Positions 1-5,135 of a stretch of DNA of 5,135 nucleotides are shown here, piece after piece (within the stretch, counting starts at the first letter, position 1; each line of letters begins with the position of its first letter). A program made the position numbers and the translations under genes. The notes under the pieces were generated by a model that did no database searches, was not told the DNA's origin, and saw only the letters and a list, made by a program, of their open reading frames with translations. The stretch comes from Planctomycetota bacterium. Its GTDB lineage: Bacteria; Planctomycetota; Phycisphaerae; WQYP01. The stretch covers positions 1 through 5,135 of the forward strand of contig JAJYZY010000160.1 in NCBI GenBank assembly GCA_021799715.1, in the 5' to 3' direction.

Positions 1-1073
1 GGATAGGCCGTATATGCCTCCTTGATTCTATTTAGCAGAATATTCCGCGGCACATAAACGCGTGGATCAGTCAATGCGGCAAGAAGGCCTATCATGCGCG
101 GCGGAATGCCTTGTGGCATGCCGGCGCAAGAAAGATTATTCGTCGAAAAGAGACCTGACGACCGACTGCCGCGGCTGATAACCCATTCCGCGGGGTGTTC
201 GTGCCGGCCCGACCACGCCGATACGCGGCAGCGGCTGCGGCTTACCGGCAGCATTCGCAGATCATGTTCCGCGCGCCGCGCCAGAGCAGAAAATGCGCCA
301 TTGTAAAGTTCCTCTATCCACGCCACTTGTTCAGCACTTTGCGGAATGTAATAAAATCTGCGCCCATACCAGCGCAGGGCCGCCAGCATCGGATCATGAT
401 CCTGTTTATCAGCCATGATCAGTGCGTAGAATTGGCCTCGCGTAAGCAACTGATGCAGCAAATTCAAGGCGGCCATGCGCACCGCCATGATCTGTGCGTG
501 GAAAAGCTTGTCCGCCAGGCAATCGCGCAAGGTGCTACCGGTCAAAGCGCGAATCGCATCAGCTTCCGGCCTCTGCACCAGAACGAAGCGGTGGGCGGGG
601 CGATCCAGTGAAAGAATCAGTGGGTCCACCATCGCGCGATCGCCTGCGGCCTGCGCCAGCGAGCAGGCGTGAATCAATACGCGCCAGTGTTGGAAAAGGG
701 GAATCTGCCGGGCCAACACGCCCAGCCCCAGCGATGGATCCGCCGCCATCAGTTGGTTCATGGCATAAATCTTCATCTTCGGCGACTGTCCGTACCCCGC
801 AATGATCCGCATCAGCACGGCCAAGCGTGCGGGATTGGTCGCCGGGACCAAACGCAATAAGCGACGATCGGCTTTTTTACGCGCACGTGCCGCATCGGAA
901 ACATTCCCCAGCGTATGCAATAGTAGCGTTGGCCGCGGGCCTGCCCCAACTGTCGCGCTATTTAACGCACAGCCGCCGAGTTGCGCCGCGATGGTCAACA
1001 ACCCCGCGGCGGCGATGCCCACCTGCAACATCCATGGCCAACGCGTTGTCTGACAAAGCAGTACCATGTCCAT
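1..1073 (-). CDS. Unrecognised lipoprotein, C-terminus cut by the window edge
   Basis: Reading the minus strand from the ATG at 1073 gives 357 codons without a stop, continuing past the left edge. The N-terminus is a lipoprotein signal: one Arg (R11), a hydrophobic stretch at about residues 16-30, then lipobox L32-G33-G34-C35. Cys35 would be lipidated, anchoring the protein to a membrane on the periplasmic side. Residues about 80-270 are rich in Leu and Ala with helix-like spacing, suggesting an alpha-solenoid (HEAT-like) body. I do not recognise the family and assign no function. A second in-frame ATG at 1067 is an equally possible start; no strong Shine-Dalgarno precedes either. Residues about 277-310 are rich in Ser and Arg and less protein-like, but the frame stays open and looks normal again after about residue 318. 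The length of the open frame plus the signal peptide make the gene call fairly safe. Confidence 0.77.
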   Translation of the reverse strand, partial: MDMVLLCQTTRWPWMLQVGIAAAGLLTIAAQLGGCALNSATVGAGPRPTLLLHTLGNVSDAARARKKADRRLLRLVPATNPARLAVLMRIIAGYGQSPKMKIYAMNQLMAADPSLGLGVLARQIPLFQHWRVLIHACSLAQAAGDRAMVDPLILSLDRPAHRFVLVQRPEADAIRALTGSTLRDCLADKLFHAQIMAVRMAALNLLHQLLTRGQFYALIMADKQDHDPMLAALRWYGRRFYYIPQSAEQVAWIEELYNGAFSALARRAEHDLRMLPVSRSRCRVSAWSGRHEHPAEWVISRGSRSSGLFSTNNLSCAGMPQGIPPRMIGLLAALTDPRVYVPRNILLNRIKEAYTAY

Positions 1074-1107
1074 TTTACCCGTGCTCAACCCTGACGACCC
1101 CTCATAA

Positions 1108-1132
1108 ACCGCCCAAGCATTTTACAGGCGGT
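1108..1132. promoter_or_regulatory. Inverted repeat, possible operator of the lipoprotein gene
   Basis: ACCGCC at 1108-1113 and GGCGGT at 1127-1132 are perfect 6-bp inverted repeats, 13 bp apart. They bracket the best minus-strand -10 candidate (TAAAAT on the minus strand, 1119-1124), about 46 bp before the lipoprotein start. The position suits a dimeric repressor site, but 6-bp arms can arise by chance and no regulator is encoded in the window. Confidence 0.25.
1119..1124 (-). promoter_or_regulatory. Candidate -10 box for the lipoprotein gene
   Basis: The minus strand reads TAAAAT, five of six matches to the TATAAT consensus. It would put the transcript start about 40 nt before the ATG at 1073. 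No good -35 hexamer lies 16-18 bp upstream, so the call rests on the -10 alone and assumes a housekeeping sigma factor with standard preference. Confidence 0.25.
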
Positions 1133-1220
1133 ATGTTTTGAAACCGTTAATCCAACCAACCACCGGACGAAAGGCGGCCCGATCCTCCGCCAGGCATACA
1201 GGACATTTCAGATCCATTGT

Positions 1221-1247
1221 AATCCCGGCCATTACCCGGACAGGCTC
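1221..1247 (+). repeat. Degenerate copy of a dispersed palindromic repeat
   Basis: This 27-bp stretch matches 5054-5080 at 25 of 27 positions: 15 identical bases (AATCCCGGCCATTAC), a CC-for-TT difference, then ten identical bases (GGACAGGCTC). It corresponds to the loop and right arm of the full element at 5031-5083. The left arm is not recognisable here, so the copy is truncated or decayed. A shorter pairing, GTAAT at 1219-1223 with ATTAC at 1231-1235 around a 7-nt loop, is possible. It lies about 80 bp before the first CNNM gene, in the same orientation relative to the downstream plus-strand gene as the right-hand copy. Confidence 0.75.
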
Positions 1248-1262
1248 TCTCGGCCTTTAGCC

Positions 1263-1291
1263 TTGCAATTCAGAGCTTCTGCGCACAAGAT
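1263..1291 (+). promoter_or_regulatory. Weak promoter candidate for the CNNM pair
   Basis: TTGCAA at 1263-1268 (four of six to TTGACA) is followed after 17 bp by CAAGAT at 1286-1291 (three of six to TATAAT). The predicted transcript would start near 1298, within the hairpin at 1295-1320. The match is weak and given only as the best sigma-70-like pair in the region. Confidence 0.2.
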
Positions 1292-1294
1292 TAG

Positions 1295-1320
1295 CGGCAC
1301 GGTCAGTGCCGACCGTGCCG
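1295..1320 (+). promoter_or_regulatory. Strong hairpin just before the first CNNM start
   Basis: CGGCACGGTC (1295-1304) and GACCGTGCCG (1311-1320) are perfect 10-bp arms around a 6-nt loop (AGTGCC). The right arm ends directly beside the GGGTGG that serves as the likely ribosome binding sequence for the ATGs at 1327 and 1330. No run of T follows at once, so it is not a standard terminator. It could limit ribosome access, stabilise the 5' end of the message, or act in DNA form as an operator. Confidence 0.5.
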
Positions 1321-1326
1321 GGGTGG

Positions 1327-2622
1327 ATGATGGCCGCTTTTTTATTGCATAATTTGGATGTCCTGCTGCCCATGCTGGTGCTGTTGGCCTTGGCGGCGGT
1401 TTTTGCGGCTGTGGAAACCATGTTTTTTTCCCTGACACGTCATGAACTTTATGAGTTTAAAATCAGTGGTAAACGTGGGCAAGTGCTGGCGGCTGCCTTG
1501 CGCGAGCGCAGTCGGCCCCTGCTGGTGCTGATTCTTCTGGTGAATATGGCCTGCACCATTCTGTTTTTTGTGCTTAGCACTATTTTGCTGCAACGCCTGA
1601 ACCGGCATTATGGGCACTATGCGGTTATCGCGTTGAGCTTGGCACCGGTGATAATTGTGGCGTACTTCGGGGAATTGGTTCCGAAAATTTTCGCACGAAG
1701 ATTCAACCGGCACCTGGCCGCCGCCGCGGCAGGCCCCATGACCGTTCTGATGCGCGGCGCTGCGCCGGTGCTGGGGGTTATTGAACGGGTATTAATTAAT
1801 CCGTCGCACCGGCTTCTGGGGCGCAAGGCCGGCCCGCATTTATCCCTGACGGAATTGCGCGAACTGCTGCTGATGAGCCGCGATCAGGGGGTGATTGACA
1901 CCGCGGAAAATCAAGTGATTCAGCAAGTGCTGTGGCTGCGGGAAATCCGGGTGCGCCATGTGATGGTGCCGCGGGTGGATATGGTGGCTTTTAATATCCA
2001 GCGACCGATTTCCGAGCTTTCAGACTTGCTGCAGCGCAGTAGGCTTTCCAAGATTCCGGTTTATGACCGGGACATTGATAATATTCTCGGCATCCTGTAT
2101 GCCAAGACGTTTTTGCTGGATACCCCCGCCAATTCCGCGGGTTTGGTGCCATTGCTTAAACCAGCACATTTTGTGCCTGAACTGCAAACACTGGACCAGT
2201 TGCTGGCGGGATTTCGCACTCGACATCTGCAAATGGCCATTGCGGTGGATGAATACGGCGGCATTGCCGGCGTAATTGCGTTGGAGGATGTTGTGGAGCA
2301 ACTGATCGGGGAAATTTATGAACCGCATGAGCCGGTAAAAATGCCGGTTCGAGAAATTGCCCCCGATGAATTTCTGGTATCCGGTGATTTATCGCTCCTT
2401 GAATGTGGTGAGCTTTTTGGTGATCCGGTAAAAGCGCCTCATATCTCCACCATCGGAGGACTGATTTACGCCCAGCTCAATCGTGTGCCCCGCGCCGGCG
2501 ACACTGTGGCCCTGGATCGTATGCAATTAACCGTGCAATCCATGCGCGGCCGACGGGTGGATCAGGTGAAAATTGTTTTACGGGATGATGCGGATCACCC
2601 ACAGCCGGAAGGGCGGAAATGA
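1327..2622 (+). CDS. CNNM/CorC-family transporter, full-length (DUF21-CBS-CBS-CorC_HlyC)
   Basis: This 431-residue protein has the standard order of the CNNM/CorC family, which is linked to Mg2+ or Co2+ efflux and homeostasis in the inner membrane. The DUF21 membrane domain spans about residues 10-165, with the TM1 motif AAVET (E30), the TM2 Asn N73, and GELVPK (G115, E116, P119, K120). The CBS pair covers about 205-330, with HVMVPR at 211-216, KIPVYD at 242-247 and the typical VDEYGGIAGVIALEDVVEQL at 307-326. A CorC_HlyC domain follows at about 340-420, with STIGG at 374-378. I prefer ATG 1327 or 1330: GGGTGG lies just before them, and the upstream GTG codons at 1306 and 1315 fall in the hairpin. 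The stop overlaps the next start by 4 bp, indicating an operon. The TM1 Ser usual in this family appears replaced by Ala27. Family is certain; the ion carried is not shown by sequence. Confidence 0.93.
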   Translation: MMAAFLLHNLDVLLPMLVLLALAAVFAAVETMFFSLTRHELYEFKISGKRGQVLAAALRERSRPLLVLILLVNMACTILFFVLSTILLQRLNRHYGHYAVIALSLAPVIIVAYFGELVPKIFARRFNRHLAAAAAGPMTVLMRGAAPVLGVIERVLINPSHRLLGRKAGPHLSLTELRELLLMSRDQGVIDTAENQVIQQVLWLREIRVRHVMVPRVDMVAFNIQRPISELSDLLQRSRLSKIPVYDRDIDNILGILYAKTFLLDTPANSAGLVPLLKPAHFVPELQTLDQLLAGFRTRHLQMAIAVDEYGGIAGVIALEDVVEQLIGEIYEPHEPVKMPVREIAPDEFLVSGDLSLLECGELFGDPVKAPHISTIGGLIYAQLNRVPRAGDTVALDRMQLTVQSMRGRRVDQVKIVLRDDADHPQPEGRK

Positions 2623-3659
2623 CACAGACCGCAACATGGAGTTTCCTTTCCGGGACGGCAGCGCTGTATTTTCCGGGGTATGCGGTGACCGGGCCTTGGC
2701 TGATTCTGGCGATTCTGGGCCTTCTGGGGTCGATGATTTTCAGCGGCCTGGAAACCGGCCTGTACACCGTTTCGCGCTTGCGGCTGCAACTTCGCTCATG
2801 GCGCAAGGAGCCGGCGGCGCTGCAAATTGAGCGCTGGCTGCGCGAACCCGCCGCGGTTCTGGCGGGCTTGCTGATCTGGCAGAATTTATGCAATTTTGCG
2901 GTATCAGCCGGGGCGACTGTACTTTTGCGCCAGGCGCGAATTCCTGATGAAATCCAGGCTCTTCTGACGGCCTTTCTGCTTACGCCGCTGATGCTGCTAT
3001 TTGCGGAAATAATTCCCAAAGACATGTTCATGGTCCATGCTGATAAATGGACGTATCGGCTGGTAGGATTTTTAAAATCCGCCCTGCGAATCATTACCGT
3101 TATTCCGTTGCTGCCGCTGTTGTTGCTGTTGAATATTGTGGCGCTGCGGCTGTTTCGCGGCGGCGATACCCAAGCCGGGGGCGCGCGGGCGGTTTTAAGT
3201 TTTGCGGAGGAATCCTCAGCCACCGGGCTGATCAGCGATACGCAGCATGATCTTATTCGCCGAGCGTTGCGCATGGCGCATGTGGTGGTGGGGGATGTGA
3301 TGGTGCCATGGAACCGGGTAATCGGAATACCGCAAACCATCAGTCGCACAGGCTTCTGCGCTCTGGTGAGGCGATACAATGTTTCCCGCCTGCCGGTGCT
3401 GGGGCGCAACACAGAGGATATTCTGGGCGTGCTTTACGTGGTGGATGTGCTGGGACAGAAGCAGGACTTTAATATTCGGGCTAATCTCAAGCAACCCATT
3501 ACCCTGTTTCCCGAACAGTCGGTGCGCTCGGCGATAACGCTTATGCAGGCGGCGCGTCAAACGCTGGCGATTGTCGTGAATCGGCATGGCCGGCCCATTG
3601 GACTGGTCACCATGAAGGACTTGGTGGAGGAACTTATCGGAGAACTGCAAAGCTGGTGA
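2619..3659 (+). CDS. CNNM/CorC-family protein without the C-terminal CorC_HlyC domain
   Basis: This 346-residue paralogue starts at the ATG overlapping the upstream stop (ATGA, 2619-2622), with GGAAGG at 2607-2612 as ribosome binding sequence, so translation is probably coupled. The DUF21 domain begins unusually late, after about 26 residues, with the TM1 motif SGLET (S42, E45). TM2 contains QNLCN (Q88-N92), and AEIIPK (A129, E130, P133, K134) replaces the usual GE-x-x-PK. A very Leu-rich segment at 161-178 closes the membrane part. The CBS pair runs from about 225 to 343, with VMVPW at 227-231, RLPVLGR at 257-263 and VTMKDLVEELIGEL at 330-343. The protein ends three residues later, so the CorC_HlyC domain is absent rather than frameshifted. 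I infer it partners the upstream protein in a heterodimer for cation transport, as the family forms dimers through the membrane and CBS domains. The Leu-rich core and late start are its oddities. Confidence 0.92.
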   Translation: MTQTATWSFLSGTAALYFPGYAVTGPWLILAILGLLGSMIFSGLETGLYTVSRLRLQLRSWRKEPAALQIERWLREPAAVLAGLLIWQNLCNFAVSAGATVLLRQARIPDEIQALLTAFLLTPLMLLFAEIIPKDMFMVHADKWTYRLVGFLKSALRIITVIPLLPLLLLLNIVALRLFRGGDTQAGGARAVLSFAEESSATGLISDTQHDLIRRALRMAHVVVGDVMVPWNRVIGIPQTISRTGFCALVRRYNVSRLPVLGRNTEDILGVLYVVDVLGQKQDFNIRANLKQPITLFPEQSVRSAITLMQAARQTLAIVVNRHGRPIGLVTMKDLVEELIGELQSW

Positions 3660-3662
3660 CGT

Positions 3663-4841
3663 TCACGTTCCGACGGCCTTGAGGGCGGCAAGCTCTCTTT
3701 CCGCCATTTCCCGTTGCGTGCCATCATGTAATTTCGGCAGTGCCTTTTGGAATAAATCAATAGCCCGCTTGCGATTGATAAAATAACGCGTGTAAATTAA
3801 CGCCAGAACCAGTTGCACCTGATCACAGTTGGTGCCGGTGCCGTAATATTTCAGATAATCTTCATACGCGGTGGCCGCCTGCGGATACTGCCCGGCCGCC
3901 ATGAGTTGATTGGCAATATCCAGTTGACTTTGTGCCGGAAGAACCTGTGCCGGATCAAGCTGCTTTAATTCCAGATACGCATTGGCGGCTTCCGGCAGCC
4001 GATGGTCGCGCCGCAGTTCGGTGACGCGTTCGCGTAATTCCTGGCTGCGAAAATAATGGGGCGAATCCGGGCGCAACGGCATGGGGCCGTCCGGTTTAAC
4101 AACATTACCGCCTTGCGGTGCCGCCGCAAACGGATTGTACCCGGAGGCCACCATGGAACGATAGACATATTTGCGGTGCCAGCGGGTTAATAGAGCGGGC
4201 AAATCCGCCGGATCCCGCGGCAGAAGTCGCAGGAACAGGAGAATCATTCCGACGGAAAACCCGGTGGTGTAGCCGGTGAGATGGGCAAAATGGGCGACAT
4301 CATCATTGCGACCGGGGAATATTTCCCCCGCGAGATCAAAAGTAACAATTTCAAAAAGAATAAAAAGCAGACTGGGGACCTTGAAAATAAAAAAGAAAAA
4401 CCAGACGCGAATGTTGGTCAGCGGTGCCAGCACCAGAAACATTCCCGCCACCGCGGCAATTGCTCCGGAGGCACCCAGTGTGGGCGCGCCGGAGGTCAAC
4501 ACCTGTCCCACGCCGGCAAATATTCCGCCCGCCAGGAAGAACAGCAGATAAGGAATGTGGCCCAATCGCTGGTTGACGGTGTCCCCGAATACCCATAAGA
4601 ACAGCATATTTCCAAGAATATGCAAGATATTGGCATGGAGAAACAGATACGTGACAAACTGATACACATGCAGATGTTGCCGCCACAGCAGAAACCGGCC
4701 CCATCCGGGATTAACCCCCAGATAATGGGCATTGGGATTATCCGGATGGGAAATAAAATAGATAACAAAACAGAGCGCAATAATGGCCCAGTTCATCCAT
4801 GGAGTGCGCCGCCGGGGCGCGTCAGTGCCTATCGGAATCAT
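3663..4841 (-). CDS. Rhomboid intramembrane serine protease with TPR-like C-terminal extension
   Basis: This 392-residue protein has a six-helix rhomboid core at about residues 16-206. Catalytic features are complete: H69, H74 and N78 in the HANILHILGN segment of TM2, the nucleophile Ser125 in GASG (123-126), and His187 in AHLTGYTTG (186-194). Such enzymes cut substrate helices within the inner membrane. A Pro-rich linker (about 207-262) leads to a soluble tail. Residues about 266-375 hold roughly three TPR-like helical pairs, for example AANAYLELKQLDP (285-297), AATAYEDYLKYYG (322-334) and RAIDLFQKALPKL (359-371), which would serve protein binding. The ATG at 4841 gives the MIPIGTD-PRR-TPW start typical of bacterial rhomboids and has GAGG (4847-4850 on the plus strand) five bases upstream. 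It converges on the CNNM pair with 3 bp between stops. Substrate is unknown; a link to the CNNM proteins is only proximity. Confidence 0.94.
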   Translation of the reverse strand: MIPIGTDAPRRRTPWMNWAIIALCFVIYFISHPDNPNAHYLGVNPGWGRFLLWRQHLHVYQFVTYLFLHANILHILGNMLFLWVFGDTVNQRLGHIPYLLFFLAGGIFAGVGQVLTSGAPTLGASGAIAAVAGMFLVLAPLTNIRVWFFFFIFKVPSLLFILFEIVTFDLAGEIFPGRNDDVAHFAHLTGYTTGFSVGMILLFLRLLPRDPADLPALLTRWHRKYVYRSMVASGYNPFAAAPQGGNVVKPDGPMPLRPDSPHYFRSQELRERVTELRRDHRLPEAANAYLELKQLDPAQVLPAQSQLDIANQLMAAGQYPQAATAYEDYLKYYGTGTNCDQVQLVLALIYTRYFINRKRAIDLFQKALPKLHDGTQREMAERELAALKAVGT

Positions 4842-4858
4842 GAATGCCTCTGGATTAG

Positions 4859-4887
4859 CCTATACTCCAATCGCCTTTCAATGGGAA
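4859..4887 (-). promoter_or_regulatory. Promoter candidate for the rhomboid gene
   Basis: On the minus strand, TTCCCA (4882-4887, four of six to TTGACA) and TATAGG (4859-4864, four of six to TATAAT) are separated by exactly 17 bp. Transcription would start near 4852, giving a very short leader of about ten bases that still includes the GAGG ribosome binding sequence. Moderate match only. Confidence 0.3.
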
Positions 4888-5030
4888 GCCGGGCACTAGC
4901 CCGCATCGAAAACACGACAAAAGCATGCGGAATCCCGGCGCGCTGGGACGGTACCTACCTATAACGGCTCTTGCCTTTGTAACCGACTATCATCAATGGC
5001 CCAGCGGATTATATACCGCCGCCAACCGCC

Positions 5031-5083
5031 TAGGAGCCTGTCCGAGTAATCGCAATCCCGGCCATTACTTGGACAGGCTCCTA
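5031..5083. repeat. 53-bp near-perfect palindromic repeat element
   Basis: TAGGAGCCTGTCC (5031-5043) pairs with GGACAGGCTCCTA (5071-5083), and AGTAAT (5045-5050) pairs with ATTACT (5064-5069). The one interruption, G5044 against T5070, would be a G-U pair in RNA read from the plus strand. The result is a 20-bp stem with a 13-nt loop, CGCAATCCCGGCC (5051-5063). The loop and right arm recur at 1221-1247. No T run follows on either strand, which argues against a simple terminator. It resembles REP-type or small palindromic mobile elements that sit between genes; no RAYT transposase is present in the window to confirm that. Confidence 0.85.
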
Positions 5084-5104
5084 CTATTATTGAGATTTCC
5101 GCGC

Positions 5105-5110
5105 AGGAGG
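5105..5110 (+). promoter_or_regulatory. Ribosome binding site for the right-edge gene
   Basis: AGGAGG lies nine bases before the ATG at 5120 and decides that start. The overlapping AGGTCA (5108-5113) is complementary to TGACCT (5121-5126) across a 7-nt loop, so a short hairpin could cover part of both the binding site and the start codon. A TATTAT at 5085-5090 could be the -10 box of this gene, without a clear -35. Confidence 0.6.
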
Positions 5111-5119
5111 TCAAACGGG

Positions 5120-5135
5120 ATGACCTTTTCAGTTG
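5120..5135 (+). CDS. Start of an unidentified gene, cut by the right edge
   Basis: Only five codons are visible (Met-Thr-Phe-Ser-Val plus one base). The call rests on the AGGAGG at good spacing, the absence of any other gene since 4841, and the divergent layout. Nothing can be said about function. Confidence 0.55.

Larger units (their letters stand above)
1074..1326. other. Divergent intergenic region
   Basis: These 253 bp separate the minus-strand lipoprotein gene from the plus-strand CNNM pair and must hold both promoters unless transcription enters from outside. They contain an ACCGCC/GGCGGT inverted repeat at 1108-1132, a second looser GGCGG (1173-1177) and CCGCC (1187-1191) pair, a degenerate copy of the dispersed repeat at 1221-1247, and a strong hairpin at 1295-1320. 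I see no small gene with a convincing start signal here. Confidence 0.7.
4842..5119. other. Divergent intergenic region with palindromic repeat
   Basis: These 278 bp lie between the divergent rhomboid gene and the gene starting at 5120. They hold a minus-strand promoter candidate, a small hairpin CGGGC-ACTA-GCCCG at 4890-4903, a near-palindrome TCCCGGCGCGCTGGGA at 4933-4948 with one mismatched pair, and the 53-bp repeat at 5031-5083. ACCGCC occurs at 5015-5020 and 5025-5030, the same hexamer as in the inverted repeat at 1108-1132. No small gene or tRNA is apparent. Confidence 0.65.

Noticed and set aside
17..24. AAGGAGG on the minus strand near the left edge as a ribosome binding site
   Set aside because: No ATG, GTG or TTG follows at usable spacing before the window ends, and it lies inside the lipoprotein frame.
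195..611. 138-codon plus-strand open frame
   Set aside because: It lies opposite the 357-codon lipoprotein frame, lacks a ribosome binding site and has a composition typical of an antisense shadow.
827..1141. 104-codon plus-strand open frame over the lipoprotein start
   Set aside because: Low-complexity Pro/Arg/Thr-rich product antisense to the signal-peptide region, with no start signal.
1306..1326. GTG at 1306 as start of the first CNNM gene
   Set aside because: It lies inside the 10-bp hairpin, lacks a ribosome binding sequence and adds seven residues before a normal family N-terminus; ATG 1327/1330 fit better.
3066..3080. Perfect palindrome GGATTTTTAAAATCC in the second CNNM gene
   Set aside because: It is in frame and encodes ordinary membrane-edge residues 150-154; a single 7-bp-arm palindrome in coding DNA is likely chance.
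2477..3412. 311-codon minus-strand open frame across the CNNM junction
   Set aside because: Arg/Ser/Pro-rich product with no domain, fully antisense to two well-supported genes.
5031..5083. Palindrome as a Rho-independent terminator
   Set aside because: No T run follows on either strand, and the flanking genes diverge from this region, so no gene end in the window needs a terminator here.
1..5135. CRISPR array, tRNA, rRNA, phage or transposase genes
   Set aside because: No regularly spaced repeats, no cloverleaf or rRNA-like sequence, and no recombinase or phage protein was found on either strand.

Overview
This looks like a piece of bacterial chromosome, moderately GC-rich by eye, densely coded and without phage or transposase genes. 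The genes are Gram-negative in style: a lipobox lipoprotein, Shine-Dalgarno starts and short intergenic gaps. A planctomycete (Phycisphaerae-like) or related source is my guess, from the paired CNNM genes and the rhomboid-TPR protein. That is an impression of gene style, not a demonstrated assignment.

Layout, left to right. (1) Positions 1-1073, minus strand: one continuous open frame that runs off the left edge. It encodes an unrecognised lipoprotein with a clear lipobox and a mostly helical body. It is easy to miss because its stop codon lies outside the window. (2) Positions 1074-1326: a divergent intergenic region with weak promoter candidates in both directions, a GGCGGT-type inverted repeat, one degenerate copy of a dispersed repeat, and a perfect 10-bp-stem hairpin just before the next start. 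(3) Positions 1327-2622 and 2619-3659, plus strand: two different CNNM/CorC-type (DUF21 plus CBS) membrane proteins, translationally coupled by an ATGA overlap. The first has the full DUF21-CBS-CBS-CorC_HlyC architecture; the second stops right after the CBS pair. (4) Positions 3663-4841, minus strand: a rhomboid intramembrane serine protease with intact catalytic residues and a C-terminal TPR-like extension. It converges on the CNNM pair with only 3 bp between stop codons. (5) Positions 4842-5119: an intergenic region holding a near-perfect 53-bp palindrome that shares a 27-bp core with the repeat copy at 1221-1247. (6) From position 5120, plus strand: the first five codons of a further gene behind a good ribosome binding site.

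How they may work together: the CNNM pair probably forms one membrane unit for divalent cation (Mg2+-type) transport or homeostasis, possibly a heterodimer. The rhomboid would cleave membrane proteins in the same inner membrane, but only gene proximity links it to the CNNM proteins. The most unusual features are the repeat shared by the two intergenic regions, the split of conserved CNNM motif residues between the two paralogues, and the unrecognised lipoprotein.
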